A program made the position numbers and the translations under genes. Under the pieces are notes generated by a model. It was given only the letters and a program-made list of their open reading frames with translations. It did not search any database and was not told the origin of the DNA. This document shows positions 8,758 to 17,423 of a stretch of DNA of 64,000 bases, in pieces (positions within the stretch are counted from its first letter, which is position 1; the number at the start of each line of letters is the position of its first letter). Source of the DNA: Maricaulis maris_C (GTDB taxonomy: Bacteria > Pseudomonadota > Alphaproteobacteria > Caulobacterales > Maricaulaceae); NCBI RefSeq assembly GCF_049116555.1, contig NZ_JAGDYT010000003.1, positions 1 through 64,000 of the forward strand, given 5' to 3'.

Positions 8758-11477
8758 TAGCCGCGAACACGCAGGGTGATGCCGTAGGTCTGCGGATCAC
8801 CCGGATAGGCGTTGTAGCTGGTGCCCAGATAACCAACCGACGGGAAGCCACCCTTGGTGTAGTTCTCGTCAAAGATGTTCCGGCCCCAGACCTGCAGTGC
8901 CCAGGCACCGTCATCGGCACCGAGGGTAATGGAGGCATTATAGAGCTGGAAACCGTCCTGGTTGGCGAAAGGACGCGGGTCCTGACTGGTCGTGTGACCG
9001 AACTCGGAGACGTGGTTCATTTCACCGCGCCAGGACATTTCCATGCCCTCGCCGACCGGATGGGTATAGGTCGCGGTCATTGCGCCGAGGAATTCCGAGT
9101 TGCCGCGATCACGACCGGACAGGTCGTTGAACAAGGCCGTCACGCCAGCGCCATTGGTGCGCTCGGCACCCGGGACACACAACGCGAAGTTCGGATCGGT
9201 CGCATCGAAGCTGTCCGGGCAAGGCGCATAGAGATACTCGCCATACTTGCTGTCGAACAGATAGGTGAAACCACCGGTGATCAGAAGGTTGTCGGACGGC
9301 GCCCACTGACCTTCGAATTCGAGACCGGAGACCTCGATGGACCCGGCATTCTCAAGTGCGAAGCCATTGCCGACGAAGTTGTTGGTCTGGAAGTCGGTCA
9401 CTTCCTGGTTGAAATACGCCATGGCGTAGACAAAGCGACCATCGTCAAACGAGCCCTTGGCACCGATTTCAAAGCTCTCAGCCGTTTCTTCCTCGAACTC
9501 GAACACGCCGGTGAAGGCAGCATTGGTCGAGACGTTGAAACCGCCCGGCTTGAAGCCCGTGGCATAGCTCGCATAGACGTTGAACGTATCCGACACGTCA
9601 TAGGACAGGATGATATTGCCCGAGAAATTGGTGTCGTTCCGCGAGGTCGGGAAATTGCCCGCATTGACCGGCGGGAAGTTCTGGAAGGCCGTGAAGCCAA
9701 GCAGCGGGTTCAGGGCCGGATTGGCGGCCTGAGCATCGGTCAATGGCGTGGTTGGCGAGATGCCGAGCGCCAGAAGCGTGTTCAGCAGGGTCGGATCCCC
9801 ACCGAGGGCCTCGGCCTGGGCCTGACCAAAGAGGATGGACGGCACCAGGTAAGCACAGGCATCGCCACCGACCACTCCAAACAGAACCGGATCACAGGTC
9901 CCCGGCGTGACGAGGCGCAGGTCTTGGGCCAGGTCCACGAAAGAGAAGGCCGACATCGGATCCGGCTGGTTGATCGCCGTCGTCATGTCCTTGTCTTCGT
10001 CGGAATAGCGACCACCCAGTGTCACCGTGAACTGGTCGGTGACGTGCCAGTCAAATTGACCGAAGGCCGACCAGGCATTGGTGTTGTACTGATAGCTCTC
10101 CGAGATCAGACCATGCTGGGTCGAGATGAAACCTTCAGCCGGAGTCGTCGGCAGGGCGCCATTACCCGAAGCGAGCGGCACGAAAGCACCCACGCCGGCG
10201 GCCTGGTTCATATCGAGGAAGATTTCCAGCAGCGAGACGCCGCCTGTACCTGCCGGCAAGCCGAAGGACGCGACGAGATCAGCCACTGTCCCGGCCGAAG
10301 CCGCATCGAAGAAGGTGCGGGCGTCGGCGCCATAAGGCGTCGCATTGTCGTAGTTCAGCTCGTTATTGTAGTAAAAACCACCGACCATCCAGTCGACCAT
10401 ATTGTCGCCGGTCGAGGTCAGGCGGAATTCCTGCGTGAAGCTGTCATACTGGTTCTGGATGCTGCGCAGGCTGACCAGGTCAAGGTCAGAGAAGTCAGCG
10501 TCGAACAGCTGGTCCTCGTCATAATTCCGGAATGCGGTGATCGAGGTGAAGGTGAAGCCGTCGAAATCATGCTCGACCTGGGCCGAGATGCCTTGCGTGA
10601 CCAGCTCGGTGTTGAGACCGCCATCGATCGCAATCCGGTCGCCGCCATTCGGGTCGGCCGGCACAGCAGTGCCGCCAAGACCAACAAGGGCCCCGAGGTC
10701 GATCGGATCATAGAAGGCGAACGGAGCCGCACAGCAATTTTCGTTGATGTCGCCCCAGTCGGCGATGATGCGCACTTCGGTGTTGTCGCTCGGATTGAAG
10801 AGCAGCTGACCCCGGAAGCTCATCCGGTCGCGATTATTGGCCTCACGGCCGTCCACGACGTCGATATAGCCGTCATTCTGGTGCACATTGCCGTCGAGAC
10901 GGAAGGCCATATTGTCGCTGATCGGCCCGGTCACCGTGCCGCGCGCCTGGCGCATGCCGTAATTTCCGACCGTCACTTCACCGGCGTAATTGAAATCAAA
11001 GTCCGGTGCCTGCGTGATGACGCTGACAACACCGGCCGGCGTGTTGCGGCCGAAGATGGTGGACTGCGGGCCACGAATGACCTCGACGCGCTCAACCGAC
11101 ATCAGGTCGTTGATCGCGGAACCCGAACGCGGGCGATAGACGCCATCGATGAAGACACCGACGGACGGCTCGAGGCCCGGGTTGAAGCTCGAAGTACCGA
11201 TGCCGCGCAAATTGAATTCGGTATTGGTCGAGGTCGCGAACTCGGCAACGCGCAGTGAAGGCACCAGCGTCTGGAGGTCCGCGGCGTCGCGGATTTGCGA
11301 CTGCTCGATTTGTGCGCCGGTGACGACAGCAACGGAAACCGGTGTGTCCTGAAGCGTCTGCTCGCGCTTCTGGGACGTCACGGTAATCACGTCGACCTGT
11401 GCCATTGCGCTACCCGCAAAAAGCCCGGTCAGAATTGCTGTCGTGCCCATCGCGACAGCTTTGGAAAACATTTTCAT
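8757..11477 (-). CDS. TonB-dependent outer membrane receptor
   Basis: 906 residues from the ATG at 11477, chosen for the GGGGAGAAATTCC site; a longer frame from 11546 has none. A signal peptide ends at SAMA-QVD. The plug domain follows (TVTSQKREQTLQDTPVSVAVV, LRGIG, DGVY, VERVEVIRGPQSTIFGRNT), then a beta-barrel ending in YGITLRVRG. This is the large sphingomonad/caulobacter-type receptor class used to import substrates across the outer membrane with TonB energy. The neighbours suggest a lipid-like, aromatic or terpenoid ligand rather than a siderophore, but that is inference. A degenerate copy of the GTGAAC operator lies upstream at 11539-11553. Confidence 0.93.
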   Translation of the reverse strand: MKMFSKAVAMGTTAILTGLFAGSAMAQVDVITVTSQKREQTLQDTPVSVAVVTGAQIEQSQIRDAADLQTLVPSLRVAEFATSTNTEFNLRGIGTSSFNPGLEPSVGVFIDGVYRPRSGSAINDLMSVERVEVIRGPQSTIFGRNTPAGVVSVITQAPDFDFNYAGEVTVGNYGMRQARGTVTGPISDNMAFRLDGNVHQNDGYIDVVDGREANNRDRMSFRGQLLFNPSDNTEVRIIADWGDINENCCAAPFAFYDPIDLGALVGLGGTAVPADPNGGDRIAIDGGLNTELVTQGISAQVEHDFDGFTFTSITAFRNYDEDQLFDADFSDLDLVSLRSIQNQYDSFTQEFRLTSTGDNMVDWMVGGFYYNNELNYDNATPYGADARTFFDAASAGTVADLVASFGLPAGTGGVSLLEIFLDMNQAAGVGAFVPLASGNGALPTTPAEGFISTQHGLISESYQYNTNAWSAFGQFDWHVTDQFTVTLGGRYSDEDKDMTTAINQPDPMSAFSFVDLAQDLRLVTPGTCDPVLFGVVGGDACAYLVPSILFGQAQAEALGGDPTLLNTLLALGISPTTPLTDAQAANPALNPLLGFTAFQNFPPVNAGNFPTSRNDTNFSGNIILSYDVSDTFNVYASYATGFKPGGFNVSTNAAFTGVFEFEEETAESFEIGAKGSFDDGRFVYAMAYFNQEVTDFQTNNFVGNGFALENAGSIEVSGLEFEGQWAPSDNLLITGGFTYLFDSKYGEYLYAPCPDSFDATDPNFALCVPGAERTNGAGVTALFNDLSGRDRGNSEFLGAMTATYTHPVGEGMEMSWRGEMNHVSEFGHTTSQDPRPFANQDGFQLYNASITLGADDGAWALQVWGRNIFDENYTKGGFPSVGYLGTSYNAYPGDPQTYGITLRVRG

Positions 11478-11538
11478 TGGAATTTCTCCCCTGTGGCGCG
11501 GTTTTATTAGCCAACCATTCCGCGCATCTGCCCAATAT

Positions 11539-11553
11539 ATGAACACCGCTCGA
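11539..11553. promoter_or_regulatory. degenerate GTGAAC-type site upstream of the TonB receptor
   Basis: ATGAACACCGCTCGA keeps one half (TGAAC) but the second half is poor. It is 62 bp upstream of the receptor start, so it is a possible weak site of the same regulator. Confidence 0.25.
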
Positions 11554-11688
11554 CACCTCTGTCAGCCGGTTTATCCCGAGACAGCAAAAATCATGCCCGG
11601 CCTGATGCACGGATACCTCACCCAGTGATTTGAATTTCGAGCGGAAATCTCACCCTTTTCTCCTGTCCCAACTCTGATACCTTGTTTA

Positions 11689-11705
11689 GTGAACAGCGTT
11701 CAAAT
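11689..11705. promoter_or_regulatory. operator site 3 upstream of the serine hydrolase operon
   Basis: GTGAACAGCGTTCAAAT: TGAAC-AGC-GTTCA palindrome, identical over 17 nt to the minus-strand site at 8741-8757. It lies 20 bp before the start codon of the plus-strand operon, a position suited to repression. Confidence 0.7.
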
Positions 11706-11724
11706 CGCTGTCATGGGGAGAGAA

Positions 11725-12984
11725 ATGAAGAAATTTATCATTGGCTTAGTCGCCATTTTGGCGCTACTCGCATTGTCGGCCGCCGGCTGGTTCTACCGCC
11801 CCTGGTCGGACTATTCACCGGCGGAAATCCAGGCGGCGACGCAGCCAGACCACCTCGTGGAAACATTTTCGAACATGGGGGAGGTTTTCCCCTATCGCGC
11901 GATCAATCCATCCGAATCGGCCACCTATCTGGGGAGAAACCTTCAGCAGGTTTCCGTTGGTTACCGCTTCGGCGACGCTGATCGCACGGTCGAAGACTGG
12001 ATGGCCGACAGCGACACGACCGGCCTGATGGTATTGCACAATGGCGAGGTCGTGCATGAAACCTACCGTCTCGGTGCCGATGCCGCCACGCGTCACACCT
12101 CCTGGTCCGTTGGCAAGAGTTTCGTCGCGACCCTGATCGCCATGGCAATGCAGGATGGCCGGATCGCCAATCTCGACCAGAGCGCTGAAATGTTCGCGCC
12201 GCAATATGGCGGCAGCGATTACGGCGACACCACGCTGCGTCACCTTCTCATGATGTCGGCGGGCATGGATTTCGAGGAAGATTACAACGCTCCGAATTCA
12301 GACATTCGCCGGCTTTTCCTCGGTGCCAATATATACGGTCAGAACATCGATCGGCTGGTCGGCGAGATCGAGCGCGATCGCACGGCCGGTGAAGACCTTC
12401 ATTATGTCAGCGCCAACACGCAGGTTCTCTCTGCCGTCGTGCGCGGCGTCTATAACGACACGCTCGCCAGCATCGTCGAGGAGCGCATCTGGACGCCGCT
12501 TGGCATGACCGGGGATGCGTACTGGAACCAGAATATTCCCGGCGAGAACGGGATGGCGATCGGCTATTGCTGCCTCAATGCCACATTGGAGGACTATGCC
12601 CGTTTCGGTCAGTTCTACCTTCAGGATGGCGTCTGGGGTGGTGAGCGTCTGCTCCCTGAAGGCTGGGTCAATCAAGCCACCCGACCCAATGCGCCATTCC
12701 AGGAGGCCGGACCGGATTCAGTCTATGCCCATCGCGGCTATGGCCTGCATTTCTGGGTGCCGGACAATCATGACGGCGAATACTTCATGGCGGGCGTTTA
12801 CGGTCAATATGTCTGGGTCGATGAGCGCCGCAACATCGTGATCGCGCGCACCGCGGCCGACACGGAATGGGGTGGCCGGACCGAGGAATCCATCATCGCC
12901 ATGCGCGCCCTCGCCGCCCATTACGGCGATCCGATCACAGCCAACACTGATGTCGATATGGAGGCTGAAGATGAGCAGGGCTGA
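11725..12984 (+). CDS. serine hydrolase of the beta-lactamase/esterase family
   Basis: 419 residues with an N-terminal membrane or signal segment (about residues 4-22), so it should act in the periplasm or at the membrane. The catalytic SxxK motif is SVGK at residues 128-131, and a tyrosine motif lies in HYVSANT. The fold is that of class C beta-lactamases, DD-peptidases and EstB-like esterases. The start at 11725 follows GGGGAGAGAA. It overlaps the next gene by 14 nt. As the first gene of an operon with alcohol and aldehyde dehydrogenases, it plausibly acts as an esterase that frees an alcohol, rather than as an antibiotic-resistance enzyme; that is inference. Confidence 0.85.
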   Translation: MKKFIIGLVAILALLALSAAGWFYRPWSDYSPAEIQAATQPDHLVETFSNMGEVFPYRAINPSESATYLGRNLQQVSVGYRFGDADRTVEDWMADSDTTGLMVLHNGEVVHETYRLGADAATRHTSWSVGKSFVATLIAMAMQDGRIANLDQSAEMFAPQYGGSDYGDTTLRHLLMMSAGMDFEEDYNAPNSDIRRLFLGANIYGQNIDRLVGEIERDRTAGEDLHYVSANTQVLSAVVRGVYNDTLASIVEERIWTPLGMTGDAYWNQNIPGENGMAIGYCCLNATLEDYARFGQFYLQDGVWGGERLLPEGWVNQATRPNAPFQEAGPDSVYAHRGYGLHFWVPDNHDGEYFMAGVYGQYVWVDERRNIVIARTAADTEWGGRTEESIIAMRALAAHYGDPITANTDVDMEAEDEQG

Positions 12985-14575
12985 TTTCGATTACATCATC
13001 TGTGGCGCAGGCTCGGCCGGCTGCACGGTTGCCGAACGCCTGTCGCGGGACCCGTCTGTTTCGGTTCTCGTCCTGGAGGCCGGCGGCAGTGACAATTCTC
13101 CGATCATCCGCACGCCGATGCTGCTGCAGTACGCGGTCACCGGTGAGCAGTTCAACTGGGGCTATTGGACCGAACCGCAAGAACACCTGAATGACCGGGT
13201 TCTGCACTGGCCCCGTGGCAAAACGCTGGGCGGCTCCTCCTCCATCAACGCCATGCATTACATGCGCGGTGCGCCGGAGAATTACGACGAGTGGGAGCGC
13301 GAATATGGCGCCGAGGGCTGGGGCTGGGAGACGGCCCTGCCCGCCTTCAAGGAGGTCCAGCACCAGACCCGCGGCGAAAGCGAGCTGCACGGAAGCGGGG
13401 GCCCGCTCTGGGTTCAGGACATCGAACCGCTCAACCCGCTGACCCAGGACTTCCTGAAAGCCGCGGATCAGCTGCAATACAAGCGCAATGACGACTTCAA
13501 CGGACCGCAACAGGAAGGTTTTGGCCCCTACCAGGTCACCCAGCGCGGGCACAAACGCTGTTCCGCCGCGGATGCCTTTCTCCGCCCGGCACTGGAGCGC
13601 GAGAATTGTTCGGTTCAGACCGGTGCACTGGTGCGCCGTGTGGTCATCGATGGCGGGCGAGCGACCGGCGTCGAAGTCGAGATTGAAGGCGAGGTTCGCA
13701 CCCTCAACGCCAACAAGGAAGTCATCCTGTCCGGCGGTGCGATCAACTCACCCCAGACCCTGCTCCTGTCCGGCATTGGCCCGGCTGACGAGCTTCGTGC
13801 GGCCGGCGTCAGTGTCGAGCATGACCTTCCCGGTGTAGGCAAGAACCTGCAGGATCATCTCGATGTGACGGCCCAGGTCTGGACCAATTCGGCGACGTCG
13901 ATCGGCAATTCCGTCCGCTCCCTGCCGCATCATATGTATATGGTCAGCCGCTGGGCCCTGCGCGGTGACGGTCCGTTCACCGTCAATCCGGTCCAGGGGG
14001 GCGCTTTCATCAAGTCCGCCTTTGCCGAAGACCTGCCCGATCTGCAGCTGGTCTTCATTCCCGCCATCTCCAACCCGCACGGGATGGAGAAGACACGCGG
14101 ACACGGCATCACGCTTCATGTCTGCCAGCTCTATCCCAAGAGCCGCGGCGAGATCACGCTGAAAAGCACCGATCCCAGCGCGCATCCGGCGATCCAGCCG
14201 AACTATCTGGCCGAGGAGTTTGATCTCGACGTGCTCACCGATGGCCTGGCCAAGGTCCGTGATATTCTCAACGCCCCGGCTTTCGACCATGATCGCAAGG
14301 AAGAACGCTATCCCGGAGCGGATATCACCACCATGTCGCAACTGCGCGATGATGTCCGGGCACGGGCGGAGACGCTCTATCACCCGACGTCGACCTGTGC
14401 GATGGGTTCCGGCGATCTGGCTGTCACCGACAGTCGTTGCCGGGTCAAGGGGATCAACGGGCTGCGCGTGGTCGACGCGTCGGTCATGCCGCGCCTTGTC
14501 GGTGGCAACACCAATGCCCCAACCATCATGGTCGCGACCCGAGCGGCCGCCATGATTGCTGAAGACAATTCCTGA
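12971..14575 (+). CDS. GMC-family FAD alcohol oxidoreductase (choline dehydrogenase-like)
   Basis: 534 residues. The N-terminal FAD motif CGAGSAGCTVAERLS and the GMC signature near residues 80-100 (WPRGKTLGGSSSINAMHYMR) are present, as are the C-terminal catalytic block LYHPTSTCAMG with its His and the GGNTNAPTIM block with its Asn. These enzymes oxidise primary alcohols to aldehydes and pass electrons to quinones. The ATG at 12971 follows GGAGGCTGAAG and lies inside the end of the serine hydrolase gene, indicating translational coupling. With the downstream aldehyde dehydrogenase it forms an alcohol-to-acid route, like AlkJ-AlkH of alkane degraders. Confidence 0.93.
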   Translation: MSRADFDYIICGAGSAGCTVAERLSRDPSVSVLVLEAGGSDNSPIIRTPMLLQYAVTGEQFNWGYWTEPQEHLNDRVLHWPRGKTLGGSSSINAMHYMRGAPENYDEWEREYGAEGWGWETALPAFKEVQHQTRGESELHGSGGPLWVQDIEPLNPLTQDFLKAADQLQYKRNDDFNGPQQEGFGPYQVTQRGHKRCSAADAFLRPALERENCSVQTGALVRRVVIDGGRATGVEVEIEGEVRTLNANKEVILSGGAINSPQTLLLSGIGPADELRAAGVSVEHDLPGVGKNLQDHLDVTAQVWTNSATSIGNSVRSLPHHMYMVSRWALRGDGPFTVNPVQGGAFIKSAFAEDLPDLQLVFIPAISNPHGMEKTRGHGITLHVCQLYPKSRGEITLKSTDPSAHPAIQPNYLAEEFDLDVLTDGLAKVRDILNAPAFDHDRKEERYPGADITTMSQLRDDVRARAETLYHPTSTCAMGSGDLAVTDSRCRVKGINGLRVVDASVMPRLVGGNTNAPTIMVATRAAAMIAEDNS

Positions 14576-14585
14576 GGAGGCTCTG

Positions 14586-16007
14586 ATGAGTGAAGCTGAA
14601 GCCAAACAGATCGAACGCATGAAAGCCCTCCTGACCGCCCAGAAGGCGGCCTTCCGGGCCGAGCGCCACCGTCCGCTCGACAAGCGAAAGGCGGATCTGG
14701 ACCGGGTTGCCGATCTTTGTCGCAAACATGCGGATGCCATCGCCGAAGCGATCAGCCGTGATTTCGGCAATCGGGCCAAGCAGGAAAGCGTGATCGCCGA
14801 GATCGCCTTCGTCATCCAGGACGCCCGGCATGCCAAGAAACATCTGGGCAAATGGTCCAAGCCGCGCAGGGTCGGCGTGCCGATGACCCTGATGCCGGGC
14901 TCGGCCATGATCCGGCGTGAGCCCAAGGGCGTGGTCGGCATTGTGTCGCCGTGGAACTACCCCTTCCAACTTGCGATGGCGCCCCTGATTGCAGCCCTGG
15001 CAGCCGGCTGTCGGGCCATGATCAAGCCGTCGGAATACACGCCGGCCATGGCTGAGCTGATGAAGACATTGCTCGCCGAAGCCTTCGAGGAAGATCACGT
15101 CACCGTCATTACCGGCGGTCCGGCGGTTGGAGAGGCTTTCACCAAAATGACGTTCGACCATCTCTTCTACACCGGCTCGACCCAGGTCGGCCGGCTGGTT
15201 GCGATGGCAGCGGCGGAAAACCTGGTGCCGGTCACGCTGGAACTGGGCGGCAAATCGCCGGCTATCGTGACGCCAGGCTATCCGACGGATTCAGCGGCCA
15301 AGTCGATCGGCTGGGGCAAGCTTTTCAATGCCGGCCAGACCTGTGTCGCACCGGATTACGTGCTGACACCGAAAGGCACGGAAAGCGCGCTCGGCGAAGC
15401 GATCATCAAGGTCGCAGCCCACCAGTTCGAGGATGCGGCCACCGACGATTCCTACACGGCCATCGTCTCGGACCGCCACTATGCGCGCCTCAATGACATG
15501 ATCGAAGAGGCCCGGGCCGGGGGCGCAGAAATCCTCCAGCCCGAGCATGATGCGGACGCCGCCAAGGCCGCGCGCAAGATCCCGCCGACCGTGGTGCTCA
15601 ATCCTCCGGCTGATTGTCGTCTGATGACCGAGGAAATCTTCGGGCCCATCCTGCCGATCAACGGCTATACGGAGCTGGACGCGGCGACCGAATATGTCGC
15701 GGATCACGACCACCCGCTGGCGCTCTATGTCTATTCGACCGACAAGACCCAGGCTGACCGGGTGCTCGACAATACACAGTCGGGCGGCGTCGGCGTGAAT
15801 ATCAACCTGCTCCATCTTTCGGTCCCCGACTTGCCCTTTGGCGGGATCGGTGCATCCGGACAGGGCGCCTATCATGGCGAGGCTGGCTTCATGACATTCA
15901 GCCATGAACGCTCCGTCTTCCGCACCGGTAAATGGCACCCGTCGCGGCTGCTTGCTCCGCCCTATGGCAAGATGTACGAGAGCGTAGCCAAGAAGCAGAT
16001 GAAATAG
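14586..16007 (+). CDS. aldehyde dehydrogenase (coniferyl-aldehyde dehydrogenase type)
   Basis: 473 residues, NAD(P)-dependent. The catalytic cysteine lies in FNAGQTCVAPDYVL, the general base glutamate in TLELGGKSP, and the cofactor loop in FYTGSTQVG. The compact length and C-terminal hydrophobic segment fit the class-3/coniferyl-aldehyde subgroup, which acts on long-chain or aromatic aldehydes. The ATG at 14586 has GAGGAGG 6 nt upstream; a TTG start 30 nt earlier would overlap the GMC gene. It probably oxidises the aldehyde product of the GMC enzyme to an acid. Confidence 0.93.
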   Translation: MSEAEAKQIERMKALLTAQKAAFRAERHRPLDKRKADLDRVADLCRKHADAIAEAISRDFGNRAKQESVIAEIAFVIQDARHAKKHLGKWSKPRRVGVPMTLMPGSAMIRREPKGVVGIVSPWNYPFQLAMAPLIAALAAGCRAMIKPSEYTPAMAELMKTLLAEAFEEDHVTVITGGPAVGEAFTKMTFDHLFYTGSTQVGRLVAMAAAENLVPVTLELGGKSPAIVTPGYPTDSAAKSIGWGKLFNAGQTCVAPDYVLTPKGTESALGEAIIKVAAHQFEDAATDDSYTAIVSDRHYARLNDMIEEARAGGAEILQPEHDADAAKAARKIPPTVVLNPPADCRLMTEEIFGPILPINGYTELDAATEYVADHDHPLALYVYSTDKTQADRVLDNTQSGGVGVNINLLHLSVPDLPFGGIGASGQGAYHGEAGFMTFSHERSVFRTGKWHPSRLLAPPYGKMYESVAKKQMK

Positions 16008-16014
16008 GGGTTTC

Positions 16015-16773
16015 ATGACCGGACAACTCGCGGGCAAGCGTGCCCTGATCACCGGCTCCAGCCATGGCGTCGGCCTCGCCGCCGCGCACATGTTTGCCGC
16101 CCAGGGTGCTGAAGTCGTGTTGCACGGAAATCAGAACATGGCGGACGCAGACCAGGCCGTCCAAGCCATCGGCCCGGCGGCGCTCGGCGCAATCCAGGCC
16201 GACCTGTCACAACCCGGGGCTGGGCGTGATCTCTATGACGCCGCCCTGCACATGGCGTCCGGTCGTCTGGACATCATCATCAACAATGCCGGCATCCACT
16301 GGGCCAGCCCGCTCGACTCGTCGGATGCCGACTGGGAGCGCAATTGGGCGACCACGCTGCAGGTCAATCTGATGGCGGTGGCCGATATCTGCCGGGCTGC
16401 AATCCCGGAAATGGTGGCGTCCGGTGGCGGTTCGATCGTCAATATTGCAAGCCGGGCCGGTTATCGTGGGGAAGACCGCGAACACATGGCCTATGGTGCG
16501 TCCAAGGGGGCCCTGCTCTCACTGACCAAGACCATCGCCCGGCAATGGGGCGGTGACCATGTCTATGCCTATGCCCTGGCTCCCGGCTGGATCGATACGC
16601 GCATGGGGCCGCAGCATGAAGCAGATCGCGCCCGTGCGAAGGCAGAAATCCCGATCGGCGACCTCGCCCAGCCAGACGAGATCGCGGCCATGTGCGCCTT
16701 CCTCGCCTCCGGCGCCTGCCGCAGCGCCACCGGCAGCTGCATTGATATCAATGGTGCGAGCTATGTGCGCTAG
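16015..16773 (+). CDS. short-chain dehydrogenase/reductase
   Basis: 252 residues, classical SDR: cofactor motif TGSSHGVG (about residues 14-21), NNAG, the catalytic serine in NIASRAG and YGASK with Tyr and Lys. It starts 7 nt after the aldehyde dehydrogenase stop and closes the operon of serine hydrolase, GMC enzyme, ALDH and SDR. The substrate is probably a hydroxy- or ketoacyl intermediate of the same pathway. No clear terminator follows. Confidence 0.88.
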   Translation: MTGQLAGKRALITGSSHGVGLAAAHMFAAQGAEVVLHGNQNMADADQAVQAIGPAALGAIQADLSQPGAGRDLYDAALHMASGRLDIIINNAGIHWASPLDSSDADWERNWATTLQVNLMAVADICRAAIPEMVASGGGSIVNIASRAGYRGEDREHMAYGASKGALLSLTKTIARQWGGDHVYAYALAPGWIDTRMGPQHEADRARAKAEIPIGDLAQPDEIAAMCAFLASGACRSATGSCIDINGASYVR

Positions 16774-17014
16774 CATTGTCGCACCCGCGATCACGCCCAT
16801 CCCGCATGCCCCGCAGGACGGCTCGGACTGCCAATATGTCCTCCCGAGGACAGGCCTTCACCGGGTCCGGTCCTGAACCGAAAGAGCGCAAGCCTATCGA
16901 ATATGAGACCGTGCGGGGTTGTGTGTGCGGGTTCGCGCAGGCAGTAAGGGCCCCGAGCGTCATTGCAGGCAGCCCGCCGGGCTGGCGCTTCACAGTCTCA
17001 AGGAAGACAATAGT

Positions 17015-17362
17015 TTGAAAAACTACGCAAATCCGAGCTTCGCCGACCGAAATAAGAACGCAGCTGAAGCCAAGAAAAAGCTTCTGGAAAAATTCAAGGC
17101 CAAGCCAGCCCTCGACGATCCGCAGCGCGCCGCCAAGCGCGCAGAGCGCGTGGCCGCCGCAAAGGCTCGCGAAGCGCGTCGTATTGAACGCGAACGCGTG
17201 AAGGCCGAAGCCGAGGCCCGCAAGCTCGCCGAACAGGCTGAAGCCGAAGCCGCCGCCCTCGTCGCCGAAAAAGCCGCCGCCGACGCGCTCGTCGCAGAAG
17301 CCGCCGCCAAGAAAGCCGAACGCGACCAGCGCTACGCCGCCCGCAAAGCACGCAAACGCTAA
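17015..17362 (+). CDS. DUF6481 family protein, highly charged helical
   Basis: 115 residues. The conserved family start is MKNY-NPSFADR; here the matching codon is a TTG at 17015 preceded by AAGGAAGA, so I take TTG as start although an in-frame start exists 96 nt upstream. The protein is almost entirely a long helix of Ala, Lys, Glu and Arg repeats (AEAEARKLAEQAEAEAAAL...), probably a coiled coil. The function is unknown. About 240 bp upstream separate it from the SDR gene, possibly a long leader. Confidence 0.75.
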   Translation: MKNYANPSFADRNKNAAEAKKKLLEKFKAKPALDDPQRAAKRAERVAAAKAREARRIERERVKAEAEARKLAEQAEAEAAALVAEKAAADALVAEAAAKKAERDQRYAARKARKR

Positions 17363-17391
17363 GGATCGCGCTGACATAAGTCGTGGGATCA

Positions 17392-17416
17392 GGGCATGGA
17401 CCCGCGGTCCATGCCC
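17392..17416. terminator. bidirectional hairpin between DUF6481 gene and amidohydrolase
   Basis: GGGCATGGACC (17392-17402) and GGTCCATGCCC (17406-17416) form an 11-bp stem with loop CGC in the gap between convergent genes. Confidence 0.65.
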
Positions 17417-17423
17417 CGACTTT

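Noticed and set aside
8994..11258. 754-codon plus-strand frame opposite the TonB receptor
   Set aside because: No domain, charged low-complexity composition; shadow of the receptor codons.
14380..14941. Long minus-strand frames across the GMC and aldehyde dehydrogenase genes
   Set aside because: Antisense shadows of well-supported plus-strand enzymes.
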